Shown piece by piece: positions 52,282 through 63,500 of a DNA stretch of 64,000 nt. This stretch comes from Gluconacetobacter asukensis (GTDB taxonomy: Bacteria; Pseudomonadota; Alphaproteobacteria; Acetobacterales; Acetobacteraceae), in contig NZ_JABEQE010000012.1 in the NCBI RefSeq assembly GCF_014174375.1, positions 62,001 through 126,000 on the forward strand, in the 5' to 3' direction. How positions within the stretch are numbered: the first letter of the stretch is position 1; every line of letters starts with the position of its first letter. A program made the translations under genes and the position numbers. The notes beneath the pieces were generated by a model, which was not told where the DNA came from, searched no databases, and saw nothing but the letters and a program-made list of their open reading frames with translations.

Positions 52282-54897
52282 ATGACTGAAATGACCCCCG
52301 CTTCCTACGATTTCCGCACGGCCGAACCGCGCTGGCAGGCCGAGTGGGAGCGGGCGGGCGCCTTTGACGTGCCCGACGTGCCGCCGGCCGATCGCCCGAA
52401 ATATTACGTACTGGAGATGTTCCCCTATCCGTCGGGGCAGCTCCATATGGGCCATGTCCGCAACTACACGCTGGGCGACGTGGTTGCGCGCTACAAGCGG
52501 GCCAAGGGGTTTTCGGTGCTGCACCCGATGGGGTGGGACGCGTTCGGCCTGCCGGCGGAAAACGCGGCGCGGGAGCGGGGCGTGCATCCGCAGGCCTGGA
52601 CGCTGGACAATATCGCCGCCATGCGCGGCACGCTCAAGCGGCTGGGCTTCTCGTTCAACTGGGACCGCGAGATCGCGACCTGCCTGCCCGAATATTACGG
52701 CAAGCAGCAGAAGCTGTTCCTGGACATGCTCCAGGGCGATCTGGTCGAACGGCGTGAGAGCTGGGTCAACTGGGACCCGGTGGACCATACCGTGCTGGCG
52801 AACGAGCAGGTGGTGGACGGGCGCGGCTGGCGGTCGGGCGCGCTGATCGAGAAGAAAAAACTGTCGCAGTGGTTCCTGCGCATCACCAAATTCGCCCCTG
52901 AGCTGCTGGAGGGCCTGTCGCACCTGCCGCGCTGGCCCGAACGGGTTCGCATCATGCAGGAACGCTGGATCGGTCGCTCGGTCGGTGCGCGCGTGCGCTT
53001 TGCGCTGCATACGCCGCCCGAGGGGTTCGATGCCGATCTGGATTCGGTCGAAGTCTATACGACCCGGCCCGACACGCTGTTCGGCATGGCGTTCCTGGCT
53101 GTTGCGGCCGATCATCCGCTGGCTGCGAAGGTCGCGGAAAACAATCCCGATGCCGCCGCCTTCATCGCCGAATGCCGCCGCCTGGGCACGTCCGAAGAAG
53201 CGATCGAGAAGGCCGAGAAGCGTGGGTTCGACACCGGCCTGCGCGTGTCGCATCCCTTCGTGCCCGATCAGAGCTTTCCGGTCTGGATCGCCAATTTCGT
53301 GCTGATGGATTACGGCACCGGCGCCATTTTCGGCTGTCCGTGCGGCGACCAGCGCGACCTGGATTTCGCCAATGCCTATCACCTGCCCTTCCGCCCCGTC
53401 ATTCTGCCGGCGGGCGAGGATGAAGCGAGCTTCGCCATCACCGCCAAGGCGTGGGACGGTGACGGCACGCTGATCAATTCCGGCTTCCTGGACGGGCTGG
53501 ATACCAAGGCCGCCAGGGCTGAAGCCATCAGCCGCCTGGAAGGGATGGGCATCGGGCGGGGCGTGGAAAACTGGCGCCTGCGCGACTGGGGCATCTCGCG
53601 CCAACGCTACTGGGGCTGTCCGATCCCGGTCATCCATTGTGCCGCCTGTGGCCCGGTTCCGGTGCCCGACGACCAGTTGCCCGTCACGCTGCCCGAGGAT
53701 GTGACGTTCGACCGGCCGGGCAACCCGCTGGATCACCATCCGACCTGGAAGCATGTGGCCTGTCCGCGCTGCGGCGCGGATGCGACGCGCGAAACCGACA
53801 CGTTCGACACGTTCGTCGACAGTTCGTGGTATTTCGCCCGCTTCACCGCTCCGCATGCGTCCGAGCCGACCGTCCTTCCGGCCGCCAATGGCTGGCTGCC
53901 GGTCGACCAGTATATCGGCGGGATCGAGCATGCGATCCTGCATCTGCTCTATGCGCGCTTCTTTACCCGGGCGATGCGGGAGACCGGGCATCTGGGGCTG
54001 GACGAGCCGTTCGACGGATTGTTCACGCAGGGCATGGTCAATCACGAGAGCTACCGCGACGCGGACGGGCTGTGGCTGTATCCCGAGGAAGTCGAACGGC
54101 TCGGCGATGGCGCGGTGCATCGTGAAACCGGGGCCCCGGTGACGATCGGCCGTGTCGAGAAAATGTCCAAATCCAAGCGCAACACCGTGGCGCCGGTGGC
54201 GATCATCGAGCGGTTCGGTGCCGATACCGCGCGCTGGTTCGTGCTGTCGGACAGCCCGCCGGAACGCGACATGGAATGGACCGAGGCCGGCGTTGCCGGC
54301 GCCGCCCGCTTCCTGCAACGGCTTTACCGCGTGGTGCGGACGGTAGCCGAGACCGTCCCGGCCGCCGCGTCTGCCGAAGCCGCGCCGTCCGAAGCCGCCG
54401 ACACGCTGCGCCGCGCCACCCACCGTGCCATCGCGGCCGTGAGCGAGGCGCTGGAAAGCTTCGCGATCAATGTCGCGGTGGCCCGCCTGCACGAGCTGAC
54501 CTCCGCCCTGGCGGAAGCCGAGCGTGCGTCGGCCGATGCCGGCATGGACCATGCGCGGCGCGAGGCCGCGCTGGCCCTGTGCCTGCTGGCCGCCCCGATG
54601 GTTCCCCATCAGGCGGAAGACATGCTGGCCCTGCTGGAACCGGGCCAGGCGCCGGCCGTGGATCGGCCCTGGCCGGTGGCCGAGCCCGAGCTGCTGGTGG
54701 CGCGCGAGCTGACCATCGCGGTCCAGATCATGGGCAAGCTGCGCGGCACGGTAGCCGCGCCGCCCGACGCGCCGGCCGAAACGGTGATCGCCCTGGCGGA
54801 AAACGAGCCCAATGTGGCGCGCCTGCTGGAGGGCAAGCGCATCGTCAAGCGCATCCACGTGCCCAACCGCATCGTCAATTTCGTGATCGCGGGCTGA
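52282..54897 (+). CDS. leuS: leucyl-tRNA synthetase
   Basis: An approximately 871-residue class I synthetase that charges tRNA-Leu. Marks are the HIGH-type motif [29 protein letters not shown], the CP1 editing domain ([16 protein letters not shown]), the zinc or insert region ([13 protein letters not shown]), [13 protein letters not shown] and KMSKSKRN. Start choices at 52249, 52264 and 52282 are in frame; the last has GGA nine bases upstream. It opens a leuS-lptE-holA run. Confidence 0.98.
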   Translation: MTEMTPASYDFRTAEPRWQAEWERAGAFDVPDVPPADRPKYYVLEMFPYPSGQLHMGHVRNYTLGDVVARYKRAKGFSVLHPMGWDAFGLPAENAARERGVHPQAWTLDNIAAMRGTLKRLGFSFNWDREIATCLPEYYGKQQKLFLDMLQGDLVERRESWVNWDPVDHTVLANEQVVDGRGWRSGALIEKKKLSQWFLRITKFAPELLEGLSHLPRWPERVRIMQERWIGRSVGARVRFALHTPPEGFDADLDSVEVYTTRPDTLFGMAFLAVAADHPLAAKVAENNPDAAAFIAECRRLGTSEEAIEKAEKRGFDTGLRVSHPFVPDQSFPVWIANFVLMDYGTGAIFGCPCGDQRDLDFANAYHLPFRPVILPAGEDEASFAITAKAWDGDGTLINSGFLDGLDTKAARAEAISRLEGMGIGRGVENWRLRDWGISRQRYWGCPIPVIHCAACGPVPVPDDQLPVTLPEDVTFDRPGNPLDHHPTWKHVACPRCGADATRETDTFDTFVDSSWYFARFTAPHASEPTVLPAANGWLPVDQYIGGIEHAILHLLYARFFTRAMRETGHLGLDEPFDGLFTQGMVNHESYRDADGLWLYPEEVERLGDGAVHRETGAPVTIGRVEKMSKSKRNTVAPVAIIERFGADTARWFVLSDSPPERDMEWTEAGVAGAARFLQRLYRVVRTVAETVPAAASAEAAPSEAADTLRRATHRAIAAVSEALESFAINVAVARLHELTSALAEAERASADAGMDHARREAALALCLLAAPMVPHQAEDMLALLEPGQAPAVDRPWPVAEPELLVARELTIAVQIMGKLRGTVAAPPDAPAETVIALAENEPNVARLLEGKRIVKRIHVPNRIVNFVIAG

Positions 54898-54901
54898 TCG
54901 C

Positions 54902-55651
54902 ATGTCGCACCTGCCCTGCCCCGACGCGCCCCGTTCGTATCGTCCGCTCCGCCGGGCGGTGCTGATGGCCATGGTGACGATGCTGGGCGGGTGCGGCTTC
55001 CAGCCGCTTTACGGATCGCCCGCCGGCAGTGTTGCCGCGGGTGGAACGATCCCCGACCAGTTGCGCCAGATCTATGTGGCCAGCATTCCGGAACGGTACG
55101 GGCAGGAATTGCGGCTGTTCCTGCAACAGAACCTGGCCGGCGCCGAGCAGGAAGATCCGACCGGCTATACGCTGCGCGTCAGTTCCTATGTGATGAACGA
55201 GGCGATCGACATCCATGCGGACAATACGACCGGCCGCACCCGGGCCACGGCCCATGCGCACTGGATGCTCTATACCGTCGCACCGACCCCGATGCTGGTA
55301 ACGCAGGGCGACACGCAGGTCATGGATGGCGAGAACGAGACGTTCGAGCAATATTTCGCCCAGAACCTGAACCAGGCGGCTCTCGCACGTCGGGTCGCGC
55401 AGGCTGTCGCCGAGCGCATTACCCAGCAGCTCGCGATCTGGTTCAAGACCCGCGCCGCGCCTGCCCAGCGAACGGTCATGCCGCAGGCCACCTATGTCGA
55501 CCCGAACGTGATGCCCAATTCCAACAATGGAATCCAGCGCCAGTCGGTCGGCGAGGACGGCTTGCCCGGCATGGCCATCGGCCGCTCCTCCCCCGATCCT
55601 TCCGGCACGGCGGGAGATGCGCCGGGCAACGGAACAGTCAACAACCAGTGA
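54902..55651 (+). CDS. lptE: LPS-assembly lipoprotein LptE
   Basis: A 249-residue outer-membrane lipoprotein that plugs the LptD barrel in lipopolysaccharide export. Lipobox LGGC gives lipidation at C31, followed by the family opening GFQPLYG. The C-terminal third (after about residue 190) is a polar, probably disordered tail (NSNNGIQRQSVGEDG) not found in E. coli LptE. It sits 4 bp after leuS and overlaps holA, the usual order. Confidence 0.94.
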   Translation: MSHLPCPDAPRSYRPLRRAVLMAMVTMLGGCGFQPLYGSPAGSVAAGGTIPDQLRQIYVASIPERYGQELRLFLQQNLAGAEQEDPTGYTLRVSSYVMNEAIDIHADNTTGRTRATAHAHWMLYTVAPTPMLVTQGDTQVMDGENETFEQYFAQNLNQAALARRVAQAVAERITQQLAIWFKTRAAPAQRTVMPQATYVDPNVMPNSNNGIQRQSVGEDGLPGMAIGRSSPDPSGTAGDAPGNGTVNNQ

Positions 55652-56664
55652 AGGTCGATGCCCGCTCGGTCGCCCGCATCCTGCGCGACCCCGGTACGCT
55701 GCGGGCCATCCTTCTGCATGGCGAGGATAGCGGCCTGATCCGCGAGCGCGCGCGCCTGGCCGCCACCGCCATCGCGCCGCAACTGGACGACCCGTTCCGC
55801 GTCGCGGTGCTGGATCGCGAGGCGGCGGATCGGCTGGAAGAAGAGATCTTCGCGCTCTCCCTCAGCGGCGGACGGCGGGTCGTGTGGGTGCGTGATGGCG
55901 GCGACAGCCTGACGGCGCCGCTGAAGGCAAGCCTGGCCCGCAATTCCGACACGCTGGTCATCATCGAAGCGCCCGGCCTCGCCAGCCGCTCGCGCCTGCG
56001 TGCCCTGGCCGAAGCGCAGGCCGATTGCGCCGCGATCGGCTGTTACCCGGAGGAAGGGCGGGCCCTGGAGGGCACGATCCGCCAGAGCCTGGGGGAAGAG
56101 GACATCCGCATCGACGCCGATGCGCTGTCCTGGTTCGCCGGCCTGCTGGGTCCCGATCGTGCCGCGATGCGTGGCGAGGTCGAGAAACTGGCCCTCTATG
56201 CCGGCCGGGGCGGGCATCTGACGCTGGATGATGTCCGCACCTGCATCGGCGATGCCGCCGGCGTATCGCTGGAAGATGCGGCCTTTGCCGCCACGACCGG
56301 CGATCGGGCCGGCGCGGATACCGCCATCGAACGGGCTTTGGCCGAGGGCACCAGCCCGATTGCCGTCGCGCGGGCGCTGCTGTCGCATCTGCATCGGCTG
56401 CGCCGGGCGCGAATCGCGATGGATTCGGGGCAAAGCCGGGCGGATGCCATGCGCGGACTACGCCCGCCGGTTTTCTTCAAGCGGACTGAATCCTTTGGCC
56501 AGGCCCTGTCGCTGTGGACGGAAGAGCGCCTGATGGACGCTACCGAACAGACCCAGGCGCTGGAGAAAGAGTGCAAGCAGACCGGTGCGCCGGACCTCGC
56601 GCTATGTCGCCGTCACATCGCGCGCCTGGCCGCGACCGCGACGATGCTGCGCCGCGAGCGCTGA
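55648..56664 (+). CDS. holA: DNA polymerase III delta subunit
   Basis: A 338-residue delta subunit of the sliding-clamp loader. A GTG at 55648 overlaps the lptE stop (GTGA). Marks are LRAILLHGEDSGLIRERA, FALSLSGGRRVVWVRDG, DRAAMRGEVEKLALYAG and a C-terminal helical collar domain. The larger open frame to the left is lptE read in another frame. Confidence 0.95.
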   Translation: MKVDARSVARILRDPGTLRAILLHGEDSGLIRERARLAATAIAPQLDDPFRVAVLDREAADRLEEEIFALSLSGGRRVVWVRDGGDSLTAPLKASLARNSDTLVIIEAPGLASRSRLRALAEAQADCAAIGCYPEEGRALEGTIRQSLGEEDIRIDADALSWFAGLLGPDRAAMRGEVEKLALYAGRGGHLTLDDVRTCIGDAAGVSLEDAAFAATTGDRAGADTAIERALAEGTSPIAVARALLSHLHRLRRARIAMDSGQSRADAMRGLRPPVFFKRTESFGQALSLWTEERLMDATEQTQALEKECKQTGAPDLALCRRHIARLAATATMLRRER

Positions 56665-56733
56665 CGCGTCGTCCCCTTTCCCTTCGGGGGGCGCTTGCCC
56701 GAATCTCTGTGCTCGGTTAGAAACAGGCTGTGT

Positions 56734-57038
56734 GTCCGCGTAGCTCAGCAGGATAGAGCACAGGATTCCTGGTTTTCAAATTGGGCGTCATGGCGGGAAA
56801 CCTCATGACGGATCCGCTCAAATTCGGGGAACGCTCTGACACGATGTGTCGTGCCGATCCCGAGCCAAGCCCGGCCTTGCCGGGACGGTGTAGAGACTGG
56901 ACGGGCGGCACCTGTCGGCCTTCGGGCCCAGGGTGAAGGGACAGTCCAGACCACGAACGCCATTTCCGGATGGCGGCGGCGAAAGCCGAAGTGGGATGAA
57001 TCCTGGGGCCGTGGGTTCGAATCCCGCCGCGGACACCA
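56734..57038 (+). tRNA. tRNA-Arg(CCU), interrupted by a group I intron
   Basis: Exon 1 is 56734-56770 and exon 2 is 56999-57038, giving a 77-nt tRNA with encoded CCA. The acceptor stem GTCCGCG/CGCGGAC, D arm GCTC/GAGC, anticodon stem CAGGA/TCCTG, and T arm GTGGG-TTCGAAT-CCCGC all pair. The joined anticodon loop is TTCCTAA, so the anticodon is CCT. The 228-nt insert sits between anticodon base 36 and base 37. The same tRNA-Arg(CCU) site type is known to host group I introns in Agrobacterium. Confidence 0.93.
56771..56998 (+). ncRNA. group I intron in tRNA-Arg anticodon loop
   Basis: A 228-nt insert with U as the last base of exon 1 and G as the last intron base. Conserved core elements appear in order: P AATTCGGGGA (56821-56830), Q GATCCCGAGCCAAGC (56856-56870), R TAGAGACTGGACGG (56891-56904) and S GAAGGGACAGTCC (56935-56947). 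A guide sequence GGGAA (56795-56799) can pair with exon TTCCT, giving the required terminal U-G pair. It has no room for a homing endonuclease. Subclass IC3 is likely by comparison with small bacterial tRNA introns. Confidence 0.9.
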
Positions 57039-57565
57039 CCAGATGTCGCAGATGCATTGCGCCCTGTCAGCCTATTCATTGCCATGCCGCTCGAGCGGGG
57101 CAGCCATAGGTTTTCGGCAAGCATGCATGGCGGTGACATTCTTATGCCCGGGGCGTCGAAAGACATAAAAAAACCACAGACGATGCCGGTTATTCGTCAG
57201 TAATCGGGTGCCGGATAACAGATCCGCGGCCCAAGACGTTATATGTACCTTCGATAAACGCGCCCGGAGGCATGAAAGAAAATCACAGCCATCGTTTGAA
57301 TGATTGCCGAATAGTCCTGCACTGATGCGTCACGGTGGGACCAGTCGCCCGCCGCGCGCTATGGCCAAGATGGGGAAGTTCCAAATTCCCTCATATACTT
57401 CGCGCAGGATATCAAGCGGCCTGGTCGGCCTTGACCCCAATCTCTCCGGACGGTGTGCCTCATGAAACCAGCTGAACTATTTTTTCAACGCCGATATGGC
57501 TTTTCCCTCCGACCCGACCGCGTTACATCGTAATCCGATCATCGCATTGGGACACATATCTCTTC
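57039..57565. other. intergenic region before the polyketide synthase gene
   Basis: About 530 bp, less GC-rich than its surroundings, with no credible gene. It must hold the end of the tRNA transcript and the promoter of the polyketide synthase. No clear terminator, operator or second tRNA is seen. Confidence 0.5.
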
Positions 57566-60500
57566 ATGCATAACAGTTCGACGTCCGAGCCGAATACCAC
57601 TACTCGGGATGAGCCCATCGCCATCATCGGCGCATCCTGCCGCCTTCCCGGGGCGCCGGACGTCACCAGCCTGTGGCAGTTGCTGGACGAGGAACGCGAA
57701 AGTGTGCGCCCGATCCCGGCAAATCGTTTTCCGCTCCGGGATTTCTGGCACCCTCGTCGCGGCGAGACGGGCAAGTTCTATGCCACCCGGGCGTCGACAT
57801 TGGATGAGATCGAACTGTTCGATGCCGCCTTTTTCGGCATTTCGGCCCGCGAGGCCAGGCAGATGGACCCGCAGCAGCGACTGCTGCTGGAACTGGCCTG
57901 GGAAGCCCTGGAAGACGCGGGCACGACGGCGGACCGCATCGCATCGGCCGGCGTCTATGTCGGCGCGTCGGGCCTGGAATATGCCAATCTGCGCCTGACC
58001 GACCCGTCATCGGGCAATGCCTATTTCATGCCCGGCAACACGCTGAGCATCTTCTCGAACCGCGTCTCCTACGCTCTGGGCCTGCACGGGCCGAGCATGA
58101 CCATCGATACCGCCTGCTCGTCGTCGCTGTTCGCCCTTCACGAGGCGTGCGAGGACCTGCGTGCGGGCCGGACGGGCGTGGCCCTGGTCGGCGGTGTCAG
58201 CATGCTGCTGACGCCGTACCCCTTCATCGGCTTCTGCGCCGCGAGCATGCTGTCCCCGACGGGGCGGTGCCATGCCTTCAGCGCTGATGCCGACGGCTAT
58301 GTCCGTGGCGAGGGCGGCGTCATGCTGCTGCTCAAGCCTCTGTCGGCCGCACAGCGGGACGGCGACGACATCCGTGCCGTGATCATGGCCAGCGGGATCA
58401 ATGCCGATGGCCGGACGCCGGGCCTGACATTCCCCAGCGCCCACGCCCAGGCCGAGCTGCTGCGCGAGGTCTACGGGAAGGCCGGAGTCTCGGCGGACCA
58501 GGTTGCCTTCGTCGAGGCGCATGGCACCGGCACCCAGGCGGGTGACCCGGTGGAGACGAATGCGCTCGGCACCGCCCTGGGCCAGTTGCGCGATACGCCC
58601 CTGCCGATTGGTTCGGTCAAGACCAATCTCGGGCATCTGGAGCCGGCGTCGGGCCTGGTCAGCATGCTGAAGGCCATGCTGGCCTTGCAGAACCGGTGCC
58701 TGCCCGCCTCGCTGCATTGCACGAACCCGAATCCGGCCATCCCCTTCGCCGAACTCAACCTGGAAGTCGTCACCGAGGCCCGGCCGCTTGCGGATGGACC
58801 GCTGATCGCCGGCGTCAACAATTTCGGCTTCGGCGGCGCCAACGCCCATGTGATCCTTGCCAGCGCACCGGAGCCCGCTGCTGCGCGACCCGTCGCGATC
58901 CCGTCGGATGACGCGGTGCCGCTGCTGCTGTCCGCCCGCTCCGAAGCCGGCCTGGCCAGCCTTGCGCGCGTCTGGTCCACCCGGACGTGGACCGATGCCG
59001 AGTTGCGCGGCCTGGCGACCCGGCGGGCACACCTGTCTCATCGCCTGGGCGTTCCGGGGGGAGACGCGGCGGAGATGCGCGCGGCGCTGGCCGCTTGGGT
59101 CGATACGCACACCCACGCGGATGTAGTGACCGGGCAGGCACTCGCCCAGGCGCGCACCGTCTTCGTGTTTTCCGGCAATGGCAGCCAGTTCTCGGGCATG
59201 GGGCAGGATCTGCTGGAGATCAGCCCTGTCTTCGCCGCCGGGGTAGGCGAGGCAGATGCCGCCCTGCGTCCGCATCTCGGCTGGTCGGTTCTGGAGGCGA
59301 TGCGGTCGGGCGACTGGTCGGCCGATCCGGCCGACGTCGCGCAGCCCATGCTGTTCGCCTTCCAGATCGGCGTCCTGCGCGGGCTGGAGCGGCAGGGGCT
59401 CAAGGCCGATATCGTTGTCGGCCACAGCGTCGGCGAGATCGCGGCCGGGGTCCATGCCGGCATGCTGGACATGGACGAAGCCGCGCGTATCGTAGCCCTG
59501 CGCAGCCGCCATCAGGCGACGGCACCCGGTGGCGGCATGGCCGCGCTGCATGGCGATGTCGAAGAGGCCAGGCGTCTGCTGGCCGAAGCGGCGCCGACCC
59601 TGGAAATCGCGGCCTTCAATGCGCCGAATGCCCTGGCCGTGGCCGGCGAGGCCGAAGCGCTTGATCGGCTGGAGGCGGCGAAGGGTAGTTCCTCGCTGCT
59701 GATCCACCGCCTTAAGGTGGGTTATGCCTATCACAGCAGCCAGATGGACCGGATCGCCGACGCGCTGATCCGCGATCTGGGTGAGATCACCGCCCGTCAG
59801 CCGGACCGGCTGATGATTTCGACCGTGACCAGCCAGCCCTTCACGACCCTGCCCGATGCCGATTACTGGTGGCGTAATGTCCGCGCGCCGGTGCTGTTTG
59901 CCGAATCGGTGCGCCAGGCGGCGGCGGAAGGCGGCACGCTCTTCGTCGAGATCGGTCCCCGTCCGGTCCTGCAGCATTATCTGCGCGACATCCTGAAGGG
60001 TGGCGACGCGCAAACCCGCGTCATGCCGGCGGTCCCGGCCAAGATCACGACCGACCCCTTCCCCCGCACCGCGCTGGCGTGCTTTGCGGCGGGCTGCGAT
60101 ATCCTGTCCGCGTCGCATTTCGCCGGTCCGGCCCAGGTCCGGGGCCTGCCCGGCGTGCAGTGGCAGCGCGAGCGGCACTGGTACGAACCCACCGAGGAAG
60201 CCCTGGCGGTGCTGTGGAACCAGCAGGGCACGCACCCCCTGCTGGGCGACCACGGCAAGACGGACGCAAGCGAGTGGACCGCGCACCTGGACGGCGCGGT
60301 GCAGCCCTGGCTGGCCGACCACAAGGTTGGCGACACGATCGTCCTGGCCGCGGCCTGCCTGATCGAATTCGCCTTCACGGCCGCACGGGCGACATGGCCG
60401 GACGCGCAGATGCTGGAACTGCGCGATTTCCAGATCCTGCGCCCCGTCATCATCGAGCAGACGCAACTGCGCGAAATCCGGGTCCGGCTGTCGGCGGACG

Positions 60501-63500
60501 GTGCCGTGACCATCGACAGCCGCCCCCGGCTGTCCCACGCGGTCTGGACGCGCCATGCCACCGCCCGCGCCGGCCTGTCGCCGGTCGCACCCGCCGCCCT
60601 GCCGTCGGCCGCCACCGATATCGACATGACGGGCGACGCGCTTTACGCCACGGCCCGCGCTGCCGGGTTGGCCTATGGGCCGGCTTTCCGCCGGGTTGGC
60701 GGGATCTCCATGGCTACGGGCCGGGTGGAGGCTACCCTGACCGGCGAGGCGCCGATCAACGGCCTGACCCTGGACCCGACGGCGCTGGACGGCACCTTCC
60801 AGGCCCTGGTCGGGCTGGCCGTCAACCATGCCGATGCCCAGTCCACCGAAGCGCCGCTGCCGCGCAAATTCGGCATCATCCGGCTGGACCTGACCGCCGG
60901 CGCGCCCGCACGCGGCCAGGCGGTCGTCACGACCTCCGGCCCGCGCGAGACCGAGGCTGATATCGTGATGCTGGATGCCACCGGCCGCGCCGTGCTGTCG
61001 GCCACCGGCTGCTGGTTCACCCGCATGCCGGGCGAACGCCCGGTGCCGGTCGCCGAACGTAGCTTCCACGAAATCTGGCTGCCGGCGCCTGTCGCGTCGG
61101 CCCCGCTGTCCGACGAGCGGTTCCTGGCCCTGCGCCCGGCCATGGAGACGCCGGCCGGCGATGCGGATGACAAGGATGCAGGCCTGCTGGCCCATACGAT
61201 CCTGGCCGGACTCCGCGCCCCGGAGGCTCCGGCCACCGAGGATGCGCCGGACCTTGCCCGTCTTTGGCAGACCCTTTTCCTCGACCTGCCGCAATGGTTG
61301 CCGGCGGCCCTGCTGCTCGCCTGGTTACAGGAGCGGAAGAGCGCCGGCACTGCCTCCGATGCGGCGCGCGGCGACGATTCGTTCCCCGATATCGCCTTCC
61401 GGCAGCTGCTCTCCGGCCGCAGCGTGGAACTGGCGGCCGAGCAGATCGCGACCACCATCGAAGCCTATGTGCAGGACTGGCCGAAGGACCGGCCGATCCG
61501 CGTGCTGGAACTGCATGCCGACCGTGCCGCCCTGACCCGTGCGCTTGCCCCGCGCCTCGCGAGCCTGCCGGGCCGGCTGGACTATACGATCCTGGAGCCG
61601 AATCGCGAGCGACAGGCCCGGTTGCGCCCGACCGTGCTGGCCCACCTGCCCGGCATCGTCATGGCCGAGACCGTGCCCGAGGGTGTGTATGACGTGCTGG
61701 TCGCCTATGCCCCCGGCCTGCACGGCATGGTGCCGGCGACGACGCTCGCCCATGCCGACCGCCTTGCGCCGGGGGGCCTGATCCTGGTGGCCGAGGCGGC
61801 CGAGGATGCGGGCTGGGCCACATTGCGCGACCTGTCGCCCGAGCCGCTGCTGACGATTGCCGCCTGGCGCGACCTGCCGCACCGGCTGCGCGCGGTGGCC
61901 GAAAGCGTGCCCGCCCAGGCGCCCTTCCCGCTCGCCCTGCTGGCAGCGGTCGCGGTCGAAGCCGAGGATGCCGAAACGGACGCCGAGAGCGTGCCCGCGC
62001 CGCCCGCGATTCGCCTGTCCCATGCGCCCGCGCATGATGACGGCGCGGATGAAGCCACGCTCACCGCCCGTGCGATGCTGGCCCTGGCCGGTGACGCCCG
62101 TGCAGCGGCCGAGGCTGGAGAATGTCTGGCCGTTGTGACCCGTGACGCGGCCACCACGCCGCACGAGGCCGCGCGCGTCGCCATGGGCCGGACGATCGCC
62201 AACGAGTTCCCTGCCCTGCGCTGTCGACGGATCGACCTGTCCGCCACCCTGTCGGAGACCGCGATCGCGGCCGCCCTGGATGCGGAGCGCAACGCCACGG
62301 ACGATGAGCGCGAAGTGCGCTGGACGGAAGAGGGCCGGCTGGTCCGCCGCCTGCGCGAGGGCCTGCCGGCCCGCGCGGCGGCGGCGGCGACGGATGTGCG
62401 GCTGATCCAGCCCGTGCCCGGTCCGCTCGACCGCCTGTGCTGGATGCCGGAGCCCCGGATCGAGCCTGGCCCGCGTGACGTGGTGATCGACGTCCAGGCC
62501 AGCGGGCTGAATTATCGCGATGTGCTGTCGGCCATCGGCATGCTGCCCGACGAACTGCTGCTGGACGGTTTTGCCGGCGCGACGCTGGGCATGGAATGTG
62601 CGGGCACCGTGCTGGAAGTCGGGGCGGAGGTCACCGACCTGGCCCCCGGCGACCGCGTCATGGCCCTGGCCGCCGCCGCGCATGCCAGCCGTGTGGTCAC
62701 CGACCGGCGCAGCGTCTTCGCGCTGCCGGAATGGCTGTCCTTCGCGGCCGGCGCGACCATTCCCGTCACCTATCTGACCGTGCTGTATGCGCTGGAGACC
62801 GTCGGTGCGCTGCGGGCCGGCGAGACGATCCTGATCCACGGGGCCGCCGGTGGCGTCGGCCTGGCCGCCATTCAATATGCCAGCCATGTCGGGGCGCGCA
62901 TCATCGCCACCGCCGGTTCGCCCGCCAAGCGGGCGGCCCTGCGCGAACTGGGGATCGAAACCGTCCTGGACAGCCGGTCGCTGCGTTTCGGGGCCGATGT
63001 CCTGGCTTCCACCGGTGGGCAGGGTGTGGACGTGGTGCTCAATGCCCTCAGCGGCGAGGCCATGGAGCGCAGCCTTGAGCTGGTGCGCCCCTTCGGCCGC
63101 TTCCTGGAACTGGGCAAGCGCGACTTCCTGGCCAATACGCGCGTCGGCATTGGCCCGATGCGGCAGAATGTCAGCTATCACGCGATCGACGTCGATGCGC
63201 TGGTGCGGCATCGCCCGGATCTGGTCTCGACCGTGACGGACCGCCTGCACGCCCTGCTCGAGGACGGTGCGATCGGGCCGCTGCCTTATACCGCCTTCCC
63301 GGCCTCCGCCGCGACCGATGCGTTCGCGCTGATGCGGACCTCGGCCCATGTCGGCAAGATCGTGCTGACGATGGGGCCGGTCCATGTGCCGCCGACGCTG
63401 GATGTCCCGGCTGACCGCACCGTGCTGGTCACGGGCGGCACCGGCGGCTTCGGCGCACGCGCCGCGCGGTGGCTCGTCGCCCGTGGGGCCCGTCATCTGG

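Noticed and set aside
51985-54972. 995-codon minus-strand open frame
   Set aside because: It lies opposite leuS, which has complete synthetase motifs; the antisense translation is low-complexity and unassignable.
56818-57057. Small open frames across the split tRNA
   Set aside because: They overlap tRNA exons and intron core elements on both strands and show no protein features.
58007-61294. Very long minus-strand open frame (over 1000 codons) opposite the polyketide synthase
   Set aside because: It is antisense to a protein with intact KS, AT and DH motifs; its own translation is Gly/Arg/Gln-rich with no domain. It is a product of high GC codon usage.
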